DNA of 25,824 bases from JAKJGV01 sp964617565 (GTDB lineage: Bacteria; Verrucomicrobiota; Kiritimatiellia; CAIQIC01; JAGNIJ01). The notes beneath the pieces were generated by a model that saw only the letters and a program-made list of their open reading frames with translations, did not search any database and was not told the origin of the DNA. The DNA is taken from assembly GCA_964617565.1 (NCBI GenBank), contig CAZTYH010000045.1, positions 1-25,824 of the forward strand. The letters are read 5' to 3'. Shown here piece by piece: positions 1 to 8,075 of this stretch. The position numbers and the translations under genes are program-made. Each line of letters begins with the position of its first letter. The first letter of the stretch is position 1.

Positions 1-1
1 G

Positions 2-181
2 CTCGTGCTGGTGGAGTTCGATCCCGGGTATCCGCAGGTCCGGGATCCCCGCTTCCTGGACGACCCGCAATTAGCCGGCGCACTGGGCGAGTTCACGGAA
101 CAATTGCGCGCAACTTTTGAACCTGTTGACATCGGCGTCCCAAAACACCGATTCTGGAGGCGCAAGAACGGAAGAGGCTGA
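2..181 (+). CDS. C-terminal end of an unidentified protein (5' partial)
   Basis: An open frame enters from the left edge of the window and ends at TGA 179-181, giving 59 residues (LVLVEFDPGYP... to ...WRRKNGRG). Codon use is GC-rich like the genes that follow. The stop lies one base before the ATG of the next gene, so it is probably the preceding gene of the same polysaccharide operon. The tail ends in a basic run (HRFWRRKNGRG). Nothing in this fragment identifies a family; a sugar-modifying or methyltransferase role would only be a guess from context. Confidence 0.6.
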   Translation, partial: LVLVEFDPGYPQVRDPRFLDDPQLAGALGEFTEQLRATFEPVDIGVPKHRFWRRKNGRG

Positions 182-182
182 C

Positions 183-926
183 ATGTGGCATCTGCGTGAA
201 ACAATCAAGTGGCTCCTGTATCCCGGCATCAATCTCCATGCGCGGCTTCGGCGGCGCCTGTTGCCGCGCTTTTTCGGCACAGGTCCGGCCCCGCAAGGCC
301 TCCGCGTCCTAGATGCCGGGTGTGGCAACGGCATGCTCTCCCACGCCGCTTACCTCAAAGGCAACCGGGTTCGCGGCATCAGCATCAAGGAAAAGGAAAT
401 CGGCAAATGCCGGCTTCTCTTCAACGACTTTCTCGGCATTCCGGAAGTGCGCATGCGGTTTGAAATCAGAAATCTTTACACGCTGGATGAGCACGACGGC
501 ATGTACGACGAAATCATCTGCTCCGAGGTGATCGAACACCTGTCGGACGACAAGAAAGTCGTGCGCAGTTTCTATGAACGCCTGAATCCCGGCGGCGTGC
601 TTCACCTTAACACACCCAACGCTGAACACCCGGACAACATCACGCATCACCTCGACGAAAAAGAAGAGGGCGGCCATGTGCGCCCGGGATATACATGGGA
701 ATCCTTGCGCGAACTGCTCGAAGGCGCCGGATTTGAGATAGACCGGACCCTCGGACTCGGCGGACCCATCCGGCAAGCATTCAACAAATCCATCATCAAC
801 TCGGAACGGCGATTCGGCTTCGCCGCCGGTTTCATTATTTTTCTCGTCGCGCAGTTCTTCGTCTGGATGGATCCCCGGCACCCGCGCACCCCTTACTGCA
901 TCTACATGCGAGCGGTTAAGCAATGA
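183..926 (+). CDS. Class I SAM-dependent methyltransferase
   Basis: A protein of 247 residues with a Rossmann-type SAM-binding fold. Motif I is LDAGCGNG near residue 45, followed by a typical acidic stretch and the segment EIICSEVIEHL, as in Methyltransf_11/23 proteins. The C-terminus has a hydrophobic segment (FAAGFIIFLVAQFFVW) that could rest on or cross the membrane. The start at 183 is preferred over the in-frame ATG at 117 because GGAAGAGG lies 5 nt upstream and because it nearly abuts the previous stop. It overlaps the next gene by ATGA. Context suggests methylation of a sugar or of a lipid-linked glycan intermediate; the substrate cannot be read from the sequence. Confidence 0.85.
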   Translation: MWHLRETIKWLLYPGINLHARLRRRLLPRFFGTGPAPQGLRVLDAGCGNGMLSHAAYLKGNRVRGISIKEKEIGKCRLLFNDFLGIPEVRMRFEIRNLYTLDEHDGMYDEIICSEVIEHLSDDKKVVRSFYERLNPGGVLHLNTPNAEHPDNITHHLDEKEEGGHVRPGYTWESLRELLEGAGFEIDRTLGLGGPIRQAFNKSIINSERRFGFAAGFIIFLVAQFFVWMDPRHPRTPYCIYMRAVKQ

Positions 927-1648
927 GCGAAACAGACCCTCAAGGCCCAACTCCGGACTGGAACGCCTACTACAATCACGAGGCCGCGCTGCATGACTTC
1001 AACCCCGAACGCGACCGCGTTGAAATCCATCGCTGCTTCGCCGCGCTCAGCGTTTTCCCGAAAGATTCGGCAAACGCATCGCTGCTGGACGCGGGGTGTG
1101 GAAATGGTTTTTTCTGTCATTGGATTTCGTCCCGGCATGGCTTAAGCGATATCACCGGCGTAGACATTTCAGAGCCGAGAACAGAGCTCGCTCGAAAAAG
1201 ATACCCCCGATTAAAGTTCGTCACGGGCGATCTCTCCCGGCTGCCCTTCAACGAGGCGCAGTTCGACATTGTCACCTGTATCGAAGTTCTCGAACATATG
1301 CGCGATCCGTTGAGTGTAATCCGGGAACTGGTGCGCGTTGCCCGTAAATATATACTTATCACCGTCCCCGACCGCCAACCGGTCCGCATGATCCTCTGTC
1401 CTCACTGCAATAAGTCGTTTGCGCAATACGGGCATATTCAAAGCTTTGACCGCACGCGCCTCGAAGAATTGCTTCGAGAAGCCGGGGCTGTGCCGGAAAA
1501 AACAAAACTCTATTACGCGCCGCGCGGGTCGCAATGGGGCATTCCATTCTGGCTGGGCCGTCTCATCACGATGGCGCTGCGGATGCTTCGTCCAAGCCGC
1601 GCCACGTTCCTGGCCGTGCGGGCAAGAGTGCGCCCTCCTTCCGCGTAA
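923..1648 (+). CDS. Class I SAM-dependent methyltransferase
   Basis: A protein of 241 residues. Motif I is LLDAGCGNGFF, the acidic residue after beta-2 is in GVDIS, and the post-I segments GDLSRLPF and FDIVTCIEVLEHM are typical of Methyltransf_11. No membrane segment is evident. The ATG overlaps the previous stop (ATGA, 923-926), so translation is probably coupled. Two unlike methyltransferases in tandem are common in O-antigen and exopolysaccharide operons, where they modify deoxy-sugars or cap chains. The sugar acceptor is not predictable here. There is a CPHCNK motif (CxxC) near residue 157, which could bind a metal or simply be structural. Confidence 0.85.
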   Translation: MSETDPQGPTPDWNAYYNHEAALHDFNPERDRVEIHRCFAALSVFPKDSANASLLDAGCGNGFFCHWISSRHGLSDITGVDISEPRTELARKRYPRLKFVTGDLSRLPFNEAQFDIVTCIEVLEHMRDPLSVIRELVRVARKYILITVPDRQPVRMILCPHCNKSFAQYGHIQSFDRTRLEELLREAGAVPEKTKLYYAPRGSQWGIPFWLGRLITMALRMLRPSRATFLAVRARVRPPSA

Positions 1649-1652
1649 AAAG

Positions 1653-2504
1653 ATGAACCTCTATGCCGTCAGCGTCGTTCAGAACGAAGCAGATATTATC
1701 CGTGAAAACGTGGCGTGGGCATGCCGCTTCTTCAAGCGCATCTGGATATGGGATCTCGGCAGTACGGACGGCACATGGGAGACGCTTCTGTCTTTGCGAT
1801 CCGAGCAGGTCATCCCCTCGCGACATGAAGGATTGCCTTTCACCAGCTCACTGAAAGGCCGCGTGTTCGCCGAGGCGCGTTCCGAAATCGAAGACGGCTC
1901 ATGGGTCTTCATTCTGGATGCCGACGAATTTCTCGTTGAAGATCCGCGGCCCTTGCTCCAGCAAGCGGAAGCCGCCGACAAAGAGCTCGTCGGCGCATGG
2001 CAGGTAAACTTCTTTCCTGTCGCAAGCGATCTCCAGGCCATCGCCGATTCCGGAGAGAGTGCATGGACGACCATCCCCATCGCGGAACGTCTTCGACATT
2101 ATCGCGTGGAATGGTTCGAATGGCGTTTCATCCGTGCAACAGCCGATCTCGTGTGGGATACATCGGGCCCTCACAGCCGCTGGACCTATGCCGGCGCACG
2201 CAAGCCAAACCCCTCCCGCCATTCGGCCATGATTCGGCACTACCGCTATCGAAGCCCCTCGCAGGTCGCTGCACGCCACACGACGCGGAGGACCAGCCCG
2301 GCTCCGGGCTATGGCCAGTTCCGTTACGATGCATCCAGCCGCTTCGAAGATTTCGTCATGCCGGAAGACAAGCTGCATTGCTGGGAAAATTCACGCGCGC
2401 CGCTGGTGGTTCCCGCCGGAGAAATGCTCCGGGCAAATATCATGCTCCGGATCATGCGCGCTCAGCGAAAGTGGCGGCGTCTGTTCGGAAGGGCCGGACA
2501 GTGA
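1653..2504 (+). CDS. Glycosyltransferase family 2-like protein
   Basis: A protein of 283 residues. The N-terminus MNLYAVSVVQNEADII followed by WDLGSTDGT is the nucleotide-sugar half of a GT-A fold of the Glyco_tranf_2_4 type. FILDADEF near residue 88 supplies the metal-binding DxD motif. The C-terminal third is rich in Arg, Trp and Tyr. The frame is open much further upstream, over the previous gene, but the start at 1653 keeps the N-terminal Rossmann strand intact and leaves 4 nt after the previous stop. Ribosome binding is weak (AAAAAG). It probably transfers a sugar during polymer repeat-unit assembly at the cytoplasmic face; donor and acceptor are unknown. Confidence 0.82.
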   Translation: MNLYAVSVVQNEADIIRENVAWACRFFKRIWIWDLGSTDGTWETLLSLRSEQVIPSRHEGLPFTSSLKGRVFAEARSEIEDGSWVFILDADEFLVEDPRPLLQQAEAADKELVGAWQVNFFPVASDLQAIADSGESAWTTIPIAERLRHYRVEWFEWRFIRATADLVWDTSGPHSRWTYAGARKPNPSRHSAMIRHYRYRSPSQVAARHTTRRTSPAPGYGQFRYDASSRFEDFVMPEDKLHCWENSRAPLVVPAGEMLRANIMLRIMRAQRKWRRLFGRAGQ

Positions 2505-2548
2505 TTGACACCCCTCGGGGACATCCACAATGATGGGGATAGATTGAC

Positions 2549-4681
2549 ATGAAACAAGTCATTCAGAATATCCGCTCCGGCAAGCTGAGCGTACTCGCCG
2601 TTCCTGATCCGATTGCCAAACCCGGCCACGTGCTGATTGCCAATGCGCGATCCCTGATCTCGGCCGGCACGGAAAGAATGGCGATCGAGCTGGCTCGCAA
2701 ATCGCTTCTCGGCAAGGCACGTGAGCGACCGGATCACGTGCGGCGCGTGATCGAGAAACTGAAGCAGGAAGGCTTCTTCAATACGCTTGCACAGGTTTCG
2801 GAGAAGCTCGACGAGCCCATGCCGATGGGATACTCCTCCGCCGGCGTCGTCCTCGCGTGCGGCGCCGGTGTCCAGGGATTCAAGCCCGGTGACCGCGTCG
2901 CTTCCAACGGTCCGCATGCCGGCATTGTTTGCGTTCCTCATCATCTCTGTGCGCATGTCCCCGAAAGCGTATCTTTCGATCACGCCGCTTTTGCCGTCCT
3001 GGGAGCCATCGCCCTGCAAGGGGTTCGCCTGGCGCGCATGCAACTCGGCGAGACGGCCATGGTCATAGGCCTCGGGCTCGTGGGACAACTCACCGTCGCT
3101 TTGCTTAAAGCCCAGGGAAATCGCGTCATCGCCACCGATCCCGTGACCGCCCGTTGCGAGCTGGCCGTAAAAATGGGCGCCGACCTGGCGGCCCCCGGAT
3201 TGAAGGCGCAGGATGTTTTCTCCCACACGCGCGAACTCGGCGCCGACACCGTGCTGATCGCCGCATCAACGAGGTCCGACGAGCCTGTTCAGTTGGCCGC
3301 CGATTGTGTGCGGCACAAAGGCCGCGTGATCGCCGTCGGCGCCGTGGGCATGAACCTGCCGCGCCGCCCCCTCTACTTCAAAGAAGCGGAATTCGCCGTC
3401 TCCTGCTCCTACGGCCCCGGCCGCTACGATCCTGACTACGAGGAGCGCGGGCATGATTACCCGGCGGGCCACGTCCGCTGGACGGAGCAACGGAATCTTC
3501 AGGCCGTGCTTGATCTCATGGGCGCCGGAACGCTCGATGTGTCTCTGCTCATTTCGCATCGCTACGCCATTGAAGAAGCAGAAAAAGCGTACCGGCTCAT
3601 ACAGTCGGAAACAGATTCGCTGGGCGTTCTGCTGGAGTATCCCGATGTGTCGGCGAGACAGCCCATGCGCGCCATCGAGCTTCGAACCGTCCCCGTCACG
3701 GATGATCTCTGCATTGGCTGGATCGGGCTCGGTAATTTTGCGCGCTCCACTCTTCTCCCGGCGCTCAAGAAGACCGGCTGCGCCCGTCTGCGTGCGGCCT
3801 GCTCGGTCGGCGGCCTTTCGGTCGCGTCTGCCGGTGACAAACACGGATTTGAAGTTGTCGCAACCGATGAGGCCGCCGTGCTTTCAGATGAGCAGGTCAA
3901 AGCCGTAATCATCACCACGCGTCACGAACAGCACGCCCCCCAGGTCATCGCCGCGCTTCGAGCCGGGAAAGCGGTCTTCGTCGAGAAACCTTTGTGCCTC
4001 ACCCCCGAGGAACTTGCCGACATCGAATCCCTAATCCCCAATCTCCAAGCCCCCTTCCTCCAGGTCGGCTTCAACCGTCGCTTCTCACCTGCCGCGCAGC
4101 TCGTTAAGGATTTCTTTGCGGACGGCGGACAACCCCTGGCCGTCTCGATCCGCTTCAATGCGGGCGCGATTCCGCCGGGCCACTGGACGCAGGACGACGA
4201 AACGGGCGGCGGACGCATCATCGGGGAAGCCTGCCACGCAATGGATCTGGCCACCTTTATCACCGGCGCTCCCCCCGTGCGCGTTTTCGCTGAATCGGTC
4301 GGCGGCGCGAACACCGGAGCGGTTACGGATGATCAGTGTTTCATCACGCTGCGCCACGCCAATGGCTCTATCTCTTCCATTGCTTATCTCGCGGGCGGCG
4401 ACAAGGCCTATCCCAAGGAGCGGATCGAAGTGATCGGTGGCGGACGCGTCGCCGTTATTGACGACTTTCGATCTGTAACCACGGTCAAGGGAGGCCACGC
4501 GCGCACCAGAAAATTTGCGGCACAGGACAAGGGACACTCATCTGAAATCGAAGCTTTCGTCAAAGCCTTGAAAGAAGGCTCTGAAACGCCCATCCCGTGG
4601 CCGGAAATCAGAGCCACGACCCTGGCTTCCATTCTCGCCGTGCGGAGTCTTCGCGAAGGAATTCCCTTCGAGGTCGCGTAA
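2549..4681 (+). CDS. Bi-domain oxidoreductase: zinc-type dehydrogenase fused to Gfo/Idh/MocA
   Basis: A protein of 710 residues with two enzymes in one chain. Residues about 1-370 are a medium-chain dehydrogenase: MGYSSAGVV and GFKPGDRVA, then the NAD(P) fold with VIGLGLVGQL. Residues about 380-710 are Gfo/Idh/MocA: WIGLGNFA dinucleotide motif, the EKPLCL signature, and GFNRRFSP. This fusion is known as a bi-domain oxidoreductase and recurs in exopolysaccharide clusters, usually beside heparinase-like or epimerase genes. Its substrate is not established; oxidation or epimerisation of a nucleotide-linked sugar is inferred. A 44-nt gap precedes it, the longest in the operon, and holds a TTGACA at 2505-2510 without a good -10. 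GGGGA lies 11 nt before the ATG. Confidence 0.88.
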   Translation: MKQVIQNIRSGKLSVLAVPDPIAKPGHVLIANARSLISAGTERMAIELARKSLLGKARERPDHVRRVIEKLKQEGFFNTLAQVSEKLDEPMPMGYSSAGVVLACGAGVQGFKPGDRVASNGPHAGIVCVPHHLCAHVPESVSFDHAAFAVLGAIALQGVRLARMQLGETAMVIGLGLVGQLTVALLKAQGNRVIATDPVTARCELAVKMGADLAAPGLKAQDVFSHTRELGADTVLIAASTRSDEPVQLAADCVRHKGRVIAVGAVGMNLPRRPLYFKEAEFAVSCSYGPGRYDPDYEERGHDYPAGHVRWTEQRNLQAVLDLMGAGTLDVSLLISHRYAIEEAEKAYRLIQSETDSLGVLLEYPDVSARQPMRAIELRTVPVTDDLCIGWIGLGNFARSTLLPALKKTGCARLRAACSVGGLSVASAGDKHGFEVVATDEAAVLSDEQVKAVIITTRHEQHAPQVIAALRAGKAVFVEKPLCLTPEELADIESLIPNLQAPFLQVGFNRRFSPAAQLVKDFFADGGQPLAVSIRFNAGAIPPGHWTQDDETGGGRIIGEACHAMDLATFITGAPPVRVFAESVGGANTGAVTDDQCFITLRHANGSISSIAYLAGGDKAYPKERIEVIGGGRVAVIDDFRSVTTVKGGHARTRKFAAQDKGHSSEIEAFVKALKEGSETPIPWPEIRATTLASILAVRSLREGIPFEVA

Positions 4682-4688
4682 CAAACCC

Positions 4689-5651
4689 ATGCCCTCGCTG
4701 TCCTACTATCGCCGCGTCTTCGCCGCCTATCTCGGTGGCGCGAAAAGCCAGCTTTCTTTCTGGCACGAACAGCCGGCCGTAAACGAACAGGCTTTCGGCG
4801 CAGATCCGTTGCCGTACTACATGACCTTTGCGGAGAAAGCGCAATATGCCGGTCCGTTCGACGAAAAAGGTGTTCCGCTTCTGGATTACCAGGGGCGCAT
4901 CGGAAAGCAATACAACCCCATCGCCATCGCGCAGTTCGGATTGGCGTCACTCAATTCGGGCCATGAAGCCGGGGCGCTGATCTGCGCCGACTGGCTGGTC
5001 GAAAAACTCAAGCCCAACGCAAAGGGCATTCCGGTCTGGATGCATGAGTTCAACTGGGAATATTTCCGCCCGTTGCGCGCTCCTTGGTATTCCGGGCTCG
5101 CGCAGGGCCAAGGCGTCTCGCTCCTGCTGCGCGCGGCGCGGGCCTCGGGTGAAAGCCGGTATTTGGACACGGCACGTCGTGCCGCGACTGCGCTGCTTAC
5201 GCCGATTGAAAAGGGTGGGGTCCTGCACATGGACGATAAAGGCGATGGGTGGATCGAAGAGTATATCGTCGAGCCGCCCACACACATCCTGAACGGATTC
5301 TTCTGGGCGCTCTGGGGCGTTTGGGATCTGTTGAAATTGGATGAGGCCCACAGGGATCGCCCGCAGTTCGAGGAGCTCTGGAACCGCTCGCTAACCACGC
5401 TGGAGAAGAACCTGTCGCGCTTCGATTGCGGTTACTGGTCGCTTTACGACCTTGCCCCCCTGCCCCGCGCCAATGTTGCCAGCTCATTTTATCACCGGCT
5501 TCACATCGTCCAGCTCGACGTGATGCATCGTCTTTCCGGCCGCGCGGTTTTCAAGACGTGGCACGACCAGTGGGCGGGATATCTTCAATCGCCCCGGAAC
5601 CGCCGCCGGGCATGGATGGCTAAAGCGCTGTTCAAGCTGAGGCACTATTGA
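4689..5651 (+). CDS. D-glucuronyl C5-epimerase-like protein
   Basis: A protein of 320 residues. Its segments match the C-terminal catalytic domain of heparan sulfate/heparosan glucuronyl C5-epimerase: YNPIAIAQFGLA near residue 75, WYSGLAQGQG near 137, then WIEEYIVEPPTHILNGFFWALWG. The animal enzyme flips C5 of glucuronate to give iduronate in a polymer; bacterial homologues have been described. No signal peptide is evident, so action on a lipid-linked or cytoplasmic intermediate is more likely than on exported polymer. It begins 7 nt after the oxidoreductase and overlaps the next gene by 4 nt (TTGA). No strong ribosome binding site precedes ATG 4689. Family assignment is confident; the actual uronic acid substrate is inferred. 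Confidence 0.83.
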   Translation: MPSLSYYRRVFAAYLGGAKSQLSFWHEQPAVNEQAFGADPLPYYMTFAEKAQYAGPFDEKGVPLLDYQGRIGKQYNPIAIAQFGLASLNSGHEAGALICADWLVEKLKPNAKGIPVWMHEFNWEYFRPLRAPWYSGLAQGQGVSLLLRAARASGESRYLDTARRAATALLTPIEKGGVLHMDDKGDGWIEEYIVEPPTHILNGFFWALWGVWDLLKLDEAHRDRPQFEELWNRSLTTLEKNLSRFDCGYWSLYDLAPLPRANVASSFYHRLHIVQLDVMHRLSGRAVFKTWHDQWAGYLQSPRNRRRAWMAKALFKLRHY

Positions 5652-6877
5652 AAATCCTTTTCTTCTCCCACTACTTCCCACCCGAAGTCAATGCCCCGGC
5701 GACGCGCGTCTTCCAGATGGGCCGCCGCTGGGTCAGGGCCGGACACGAGGTGCAGGTCATCACTTGTGCGCCCAACGTGCCCACGGGCAAGGTCTATGAT
5801 GGATATCGCAACCGGCCGATTCAGCACGAGACCGTGGAGGGAATCCGTGTGACCAGGACCTGGACTTTCCTGGCGCCCAACAAGGGCTCCGTTCGGCGCT
5901 CGCTGAATTATATCTCCTACCTTTTCTCCGCCGGCCTTGCGGGCCTGTTCACCCGCAATCCCGATCTCATCATCGCCACCACACCCCAGTTCTTCTGCGG
6001 TTGGACTGGCGCGCTGGTTGCTCGATTGCGACGCGTCCCTTTTGTGCTGGAAGTTCGCGACCTCTGGCCGGAATCCATCGTCGCGGTGAACGCAATGAAA
6101 CCCGGACTCGCGATCCGTTTCCTCGGATGGCTCGAGCAGAAGCTGTACGCGGCGGCAGGGCTTATCGTGACCGTGGGCGACGGATACCGGAGCCGATTGA
6201 TCGAGCGCGGAGTGCCGTCTTCGAAAATCGCCGTGATCACCAACGGGGTGGATCGCGAAACACTCAAGCCCGGCGCGCGCGACGAGTCTTTGCGTGAGAA
6301 ATTCGGCCTGGCCGGCAAATTCGTCTGCGCCTACGTCGGCACCATTGGGATGGCGTGCGGCCTGGATGTGGTCCTGCGCGCGGCGACCCTTTTAAAGCAA
6401 CAGGGAAGAAACGATATCACTTTCCTACTCGTCGGCGATGGCGCCGTCCTCGAAGCTCTCAAGAAAACTGCCGCTGATCAGAAACTGGGAAATGTCGTAT
6501 TCGCAGGGCTTCAGCCGAAGCCGCTCATTCCTGCTTTGCTGGCGACATCGGACGCATGCCTCGTTCACCTGCGAAAACAGGAACTTTTCCAATCGGTCCT
6601 TCCTTCAAAGCTGTTTGAAGCGGCGGCGATGGCGCGTCCCGTTATTCTTGGCGTCCAAGGGTCGGCCGCCAGCCTGTTGACCGACATGAATGGCGGGATC
6701 TGCATCGAACCGGAAAACGAAGAGGAATTGTGCTCCGCGGTTACGCGGCTTTCAGACGATCCTTCGCTCGCGCGACGCATGGGAGAATCTGCATGCCGTC
6801 ACGTCCAGGAGCATTTCGATCTCGACAGACTCGCGTCCGACTATTTATCCCTTCTTGAACAGGAGACATCAAGGTGA
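5648..6877 (+). CDS. Glycosyltransferase family 4 (WbuB-like)
   Basis: A protein of 409 residues with a GT-B fold. The N-terminus FFSHYFPPEVNAPATRV forms the acceptor half. FVLEVRDLWPES near residue 137 is characteristic of WbuB-type GT4 enzymes, which commonly add N-acetylfucosamine or related sugars in O-antigen synthesis. The C-terminal donor half has AYVGTIG, LLVGDG and SKLFEAAAMARPVI. The start is TTG, overlapping the epimerase stop; the protein begins MKILFF, the expected first strand, so the start is well supported. It also overlaps wecB by 4 nt. The adjacent UDP-GlcNAc 2-epimerase suggests that a HexNAc sugar is in the repeat unit. Confidence 0.88.
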   Translation: MKILFFSHYFPPEVNAPATRVFQMGRRWVRAGHEVQVITCAPNVPTGKVYDGYRNRPIQHETVEGIRVTRTWTFLAPNKGSVRRSLNYISYLFSAGLAGLFTRNPDLIIATTPQFFCGWTGALVARLRRVPFVLEVRDLWPESIVAVNAMKPGLAIRFLGWLEQKLYAAAGLIVTVGDGYRSRLIERGVPSSKIAVITNGVDRETLKPGARDESLREKFGLAGKFVCAYVGTIGMACGLDVVLRAATLLKQQGRNDITFLLVGDGAVLEALKKTAADQKLGNVVFAGLQPKPLIPALLATSDACLVHLRKQELFQSVLPSKLFEAAAMARPVILGVQGSAASLLTDMNGGICIEPENEEELCSAVTRLSDDPSLARRMGESACRHVQEHFDLDRLASDYLSLLEQETSR

Positions 6878-7971
6878 AGGTAATCAACGTTGTCGGCGCC
6901 CGGCCAAACTTCATGAAAATCGCGCCCATCATGGAGGCTTACCGGGCACACAAATCCATCTCGCCGATCCTCGTCCACACCGGCCAGCATTACGACGAGG
7001 CGATGAGCAAATTGTTTTTCGACGAACTGGAAATCCCGCGGCCCGACATCAACCTGGAGGTCGGCAGCGCCTCCCATGCCGCGCAGACAGCGGCCATCAT
7101 GGAGGCTTTCGAGCCGGTAATGCTCGAACACAAGCCGGACGCGGTGCTTGTGGTCGGCGACGTGAACAGCACCATCGCGTGCGGCCTGGTTGCCGTGAAG
7201 CTGGGGGCAAAATTAATCCACGTGGAAGCAGGATTGCGCAGCTTTGACCGCACAATGCCTGAAGAAATCAACCGTGTCCTGACCGATGCAATCAGCGACC
7301 TGCTTTTCTGCACCGAAAAAAGCGGCGTGGACAATCTCAAGAGCGAAGGTGTGCCGGAGGCGAGGATTCATCTCGTCGGCAACGTGATGATAGACACGCT
7401 CCTGAAGCATCGCGCAAAGACTGAACAATCTCCCATGCTCAGGAGGTTGAAGTTGAACCCGCGGGAGTTTGCGGTCGTGACGCTGCATCGTCCTGCGAAC
7501 GTGGATGATCCCGCCATATTTTCCGGCATCCTTGACGCCTTGGACGAAGTTCAGAAACGGATGCCGGTGATATTCCCCATCCACCCCCGTTCGCGCAAGG
7601 GACTCGTTTCCAGCGGTCTCGATAAACGCATCGTGGCAATGAAGAACTTGCAGATGCTTTATCCCCTGGGTTATCTCGACTTCCTCAAGCTCATGTCGGA
7701 GGCAAAACTTGTGCTGACCGATTCGGGTGGGATCCAGGAAGAAACAACCATTCTCAAAGTCCCCTGCATTACATTGCGCGACAATACCGAAAGACCTGTC
7801 ACAGTCGAATGCGGCGCCAATACCGTAACAGGACGCGACCCCAGCAAGATACTCTCCGCCTATGAATCAATTATGAGTGGATCCTCGCGCGAGATCGGCA
7901 CCCCGCCGCTCTGGGACGGGCACGCCGCGGAACGAATCGTGGAGATTGTGGCGCGGGAGTTGGCGGATTGA
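6874..7971 (+). CDS. wecB: UDP-N-acetylglucosamine 2-epimerase (non-hydrolysing)
   Basis: A protein of 365 residues, the usual length for this family. It converts UDP-GlcNAc to UDP-ManNAc in the cytoplasm, the precursor for ManNAc and ManNAcA residues in polysaccharides. Motifs: GARPNFMKIAP at the N-terminus, HTGQHYD, GDVNST, HVEAGLRS, PEEINR, TDSGGIQEE and LRDNTERPVT. The start is GTG 6874, inside the previous gene's stop (GTGA), with AGGAG 8 nt upstream. It is the last recognisable gene of the plus-strand operon. No U-rich terminator hairpin follows; the next structures are the REP-like hairpins at 8025-8075. Confidence 0.93.
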   Translation: MKVINVVGARPNFMKIAPIMEAYRAHKSISPILVHTGQHYDEAMSKLFFDELEIPRPDINLEVGSASHAAQTAAIMEAFEPVMLEHKPDAVLVVGDVNSTIACGLVAVKLGAKLIHVEAGLRSFDRTMPEEINRVLTDAISDLLFCTEKSGVDNLKSEGVPEARIHLVGNVMIDTLLKHRAKTEQSPMLRRLKLNPREFAVVTLHRPANVDDPAIFSGILDALDEVQKRMPVIFPIHPRSRKGLVSSGLDKRIVAMKNLQMLYPLGYLDFLKLMSEAKLVLTDSGGIQEETTILKVPCITLRDNTERPVTVECGANTVTGRDPSKILSAYESIMSGSSREIGTPPLWDGHAAERIVEIVARELAD

Positions 7972-8024
7972 AGAGCTTGGGTGCTGTCCTGACGTCGCGT
8001 CCCAAAAGTTCTGTGGCTTAAAGC

Positions 8025-8075
8025 ACGCGCTCTAGAGAGCGCGTCTACGGCGTATAAGCGGTCTCCAGACCGCTT
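8025..8075. repeat. Two tandem perfect short hairpins, REP-like
   Basis: There are two consecutive inverted repeats with 9-bp arms and 2-nt loops: ACGCGCTCT-AG-AGAGCGCGT at 8025-8044 and AAGCGGTCT-CC-AGACCGCTT at 8056-8075. Neither is followed by a U-run on either strand, so they look like REP-type intergenic palindromes rather than an intrinsic terminator. They overlap the last codons of the minus-strand nucleotidyltransferase gene and give its Arg-rich end, RRRRAL. That end may not be ancestral. Confidence 0.6.

Noticed and set aside
309..950. Long minus-strand frame opposite the first methyltransferase
   Set aside because: It mirrors a well-supported gene on the plus strand and has no recognisable motifs or ribosome binding site; it is a GC-driven shadow.
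8025..8075. Tandem hairpins after wecB as a bidirectional terminator
   Set aside because: Neither strand has a U-tract after the stems, and loops of 2 nt are tight; REP-like repeats are more consistent.
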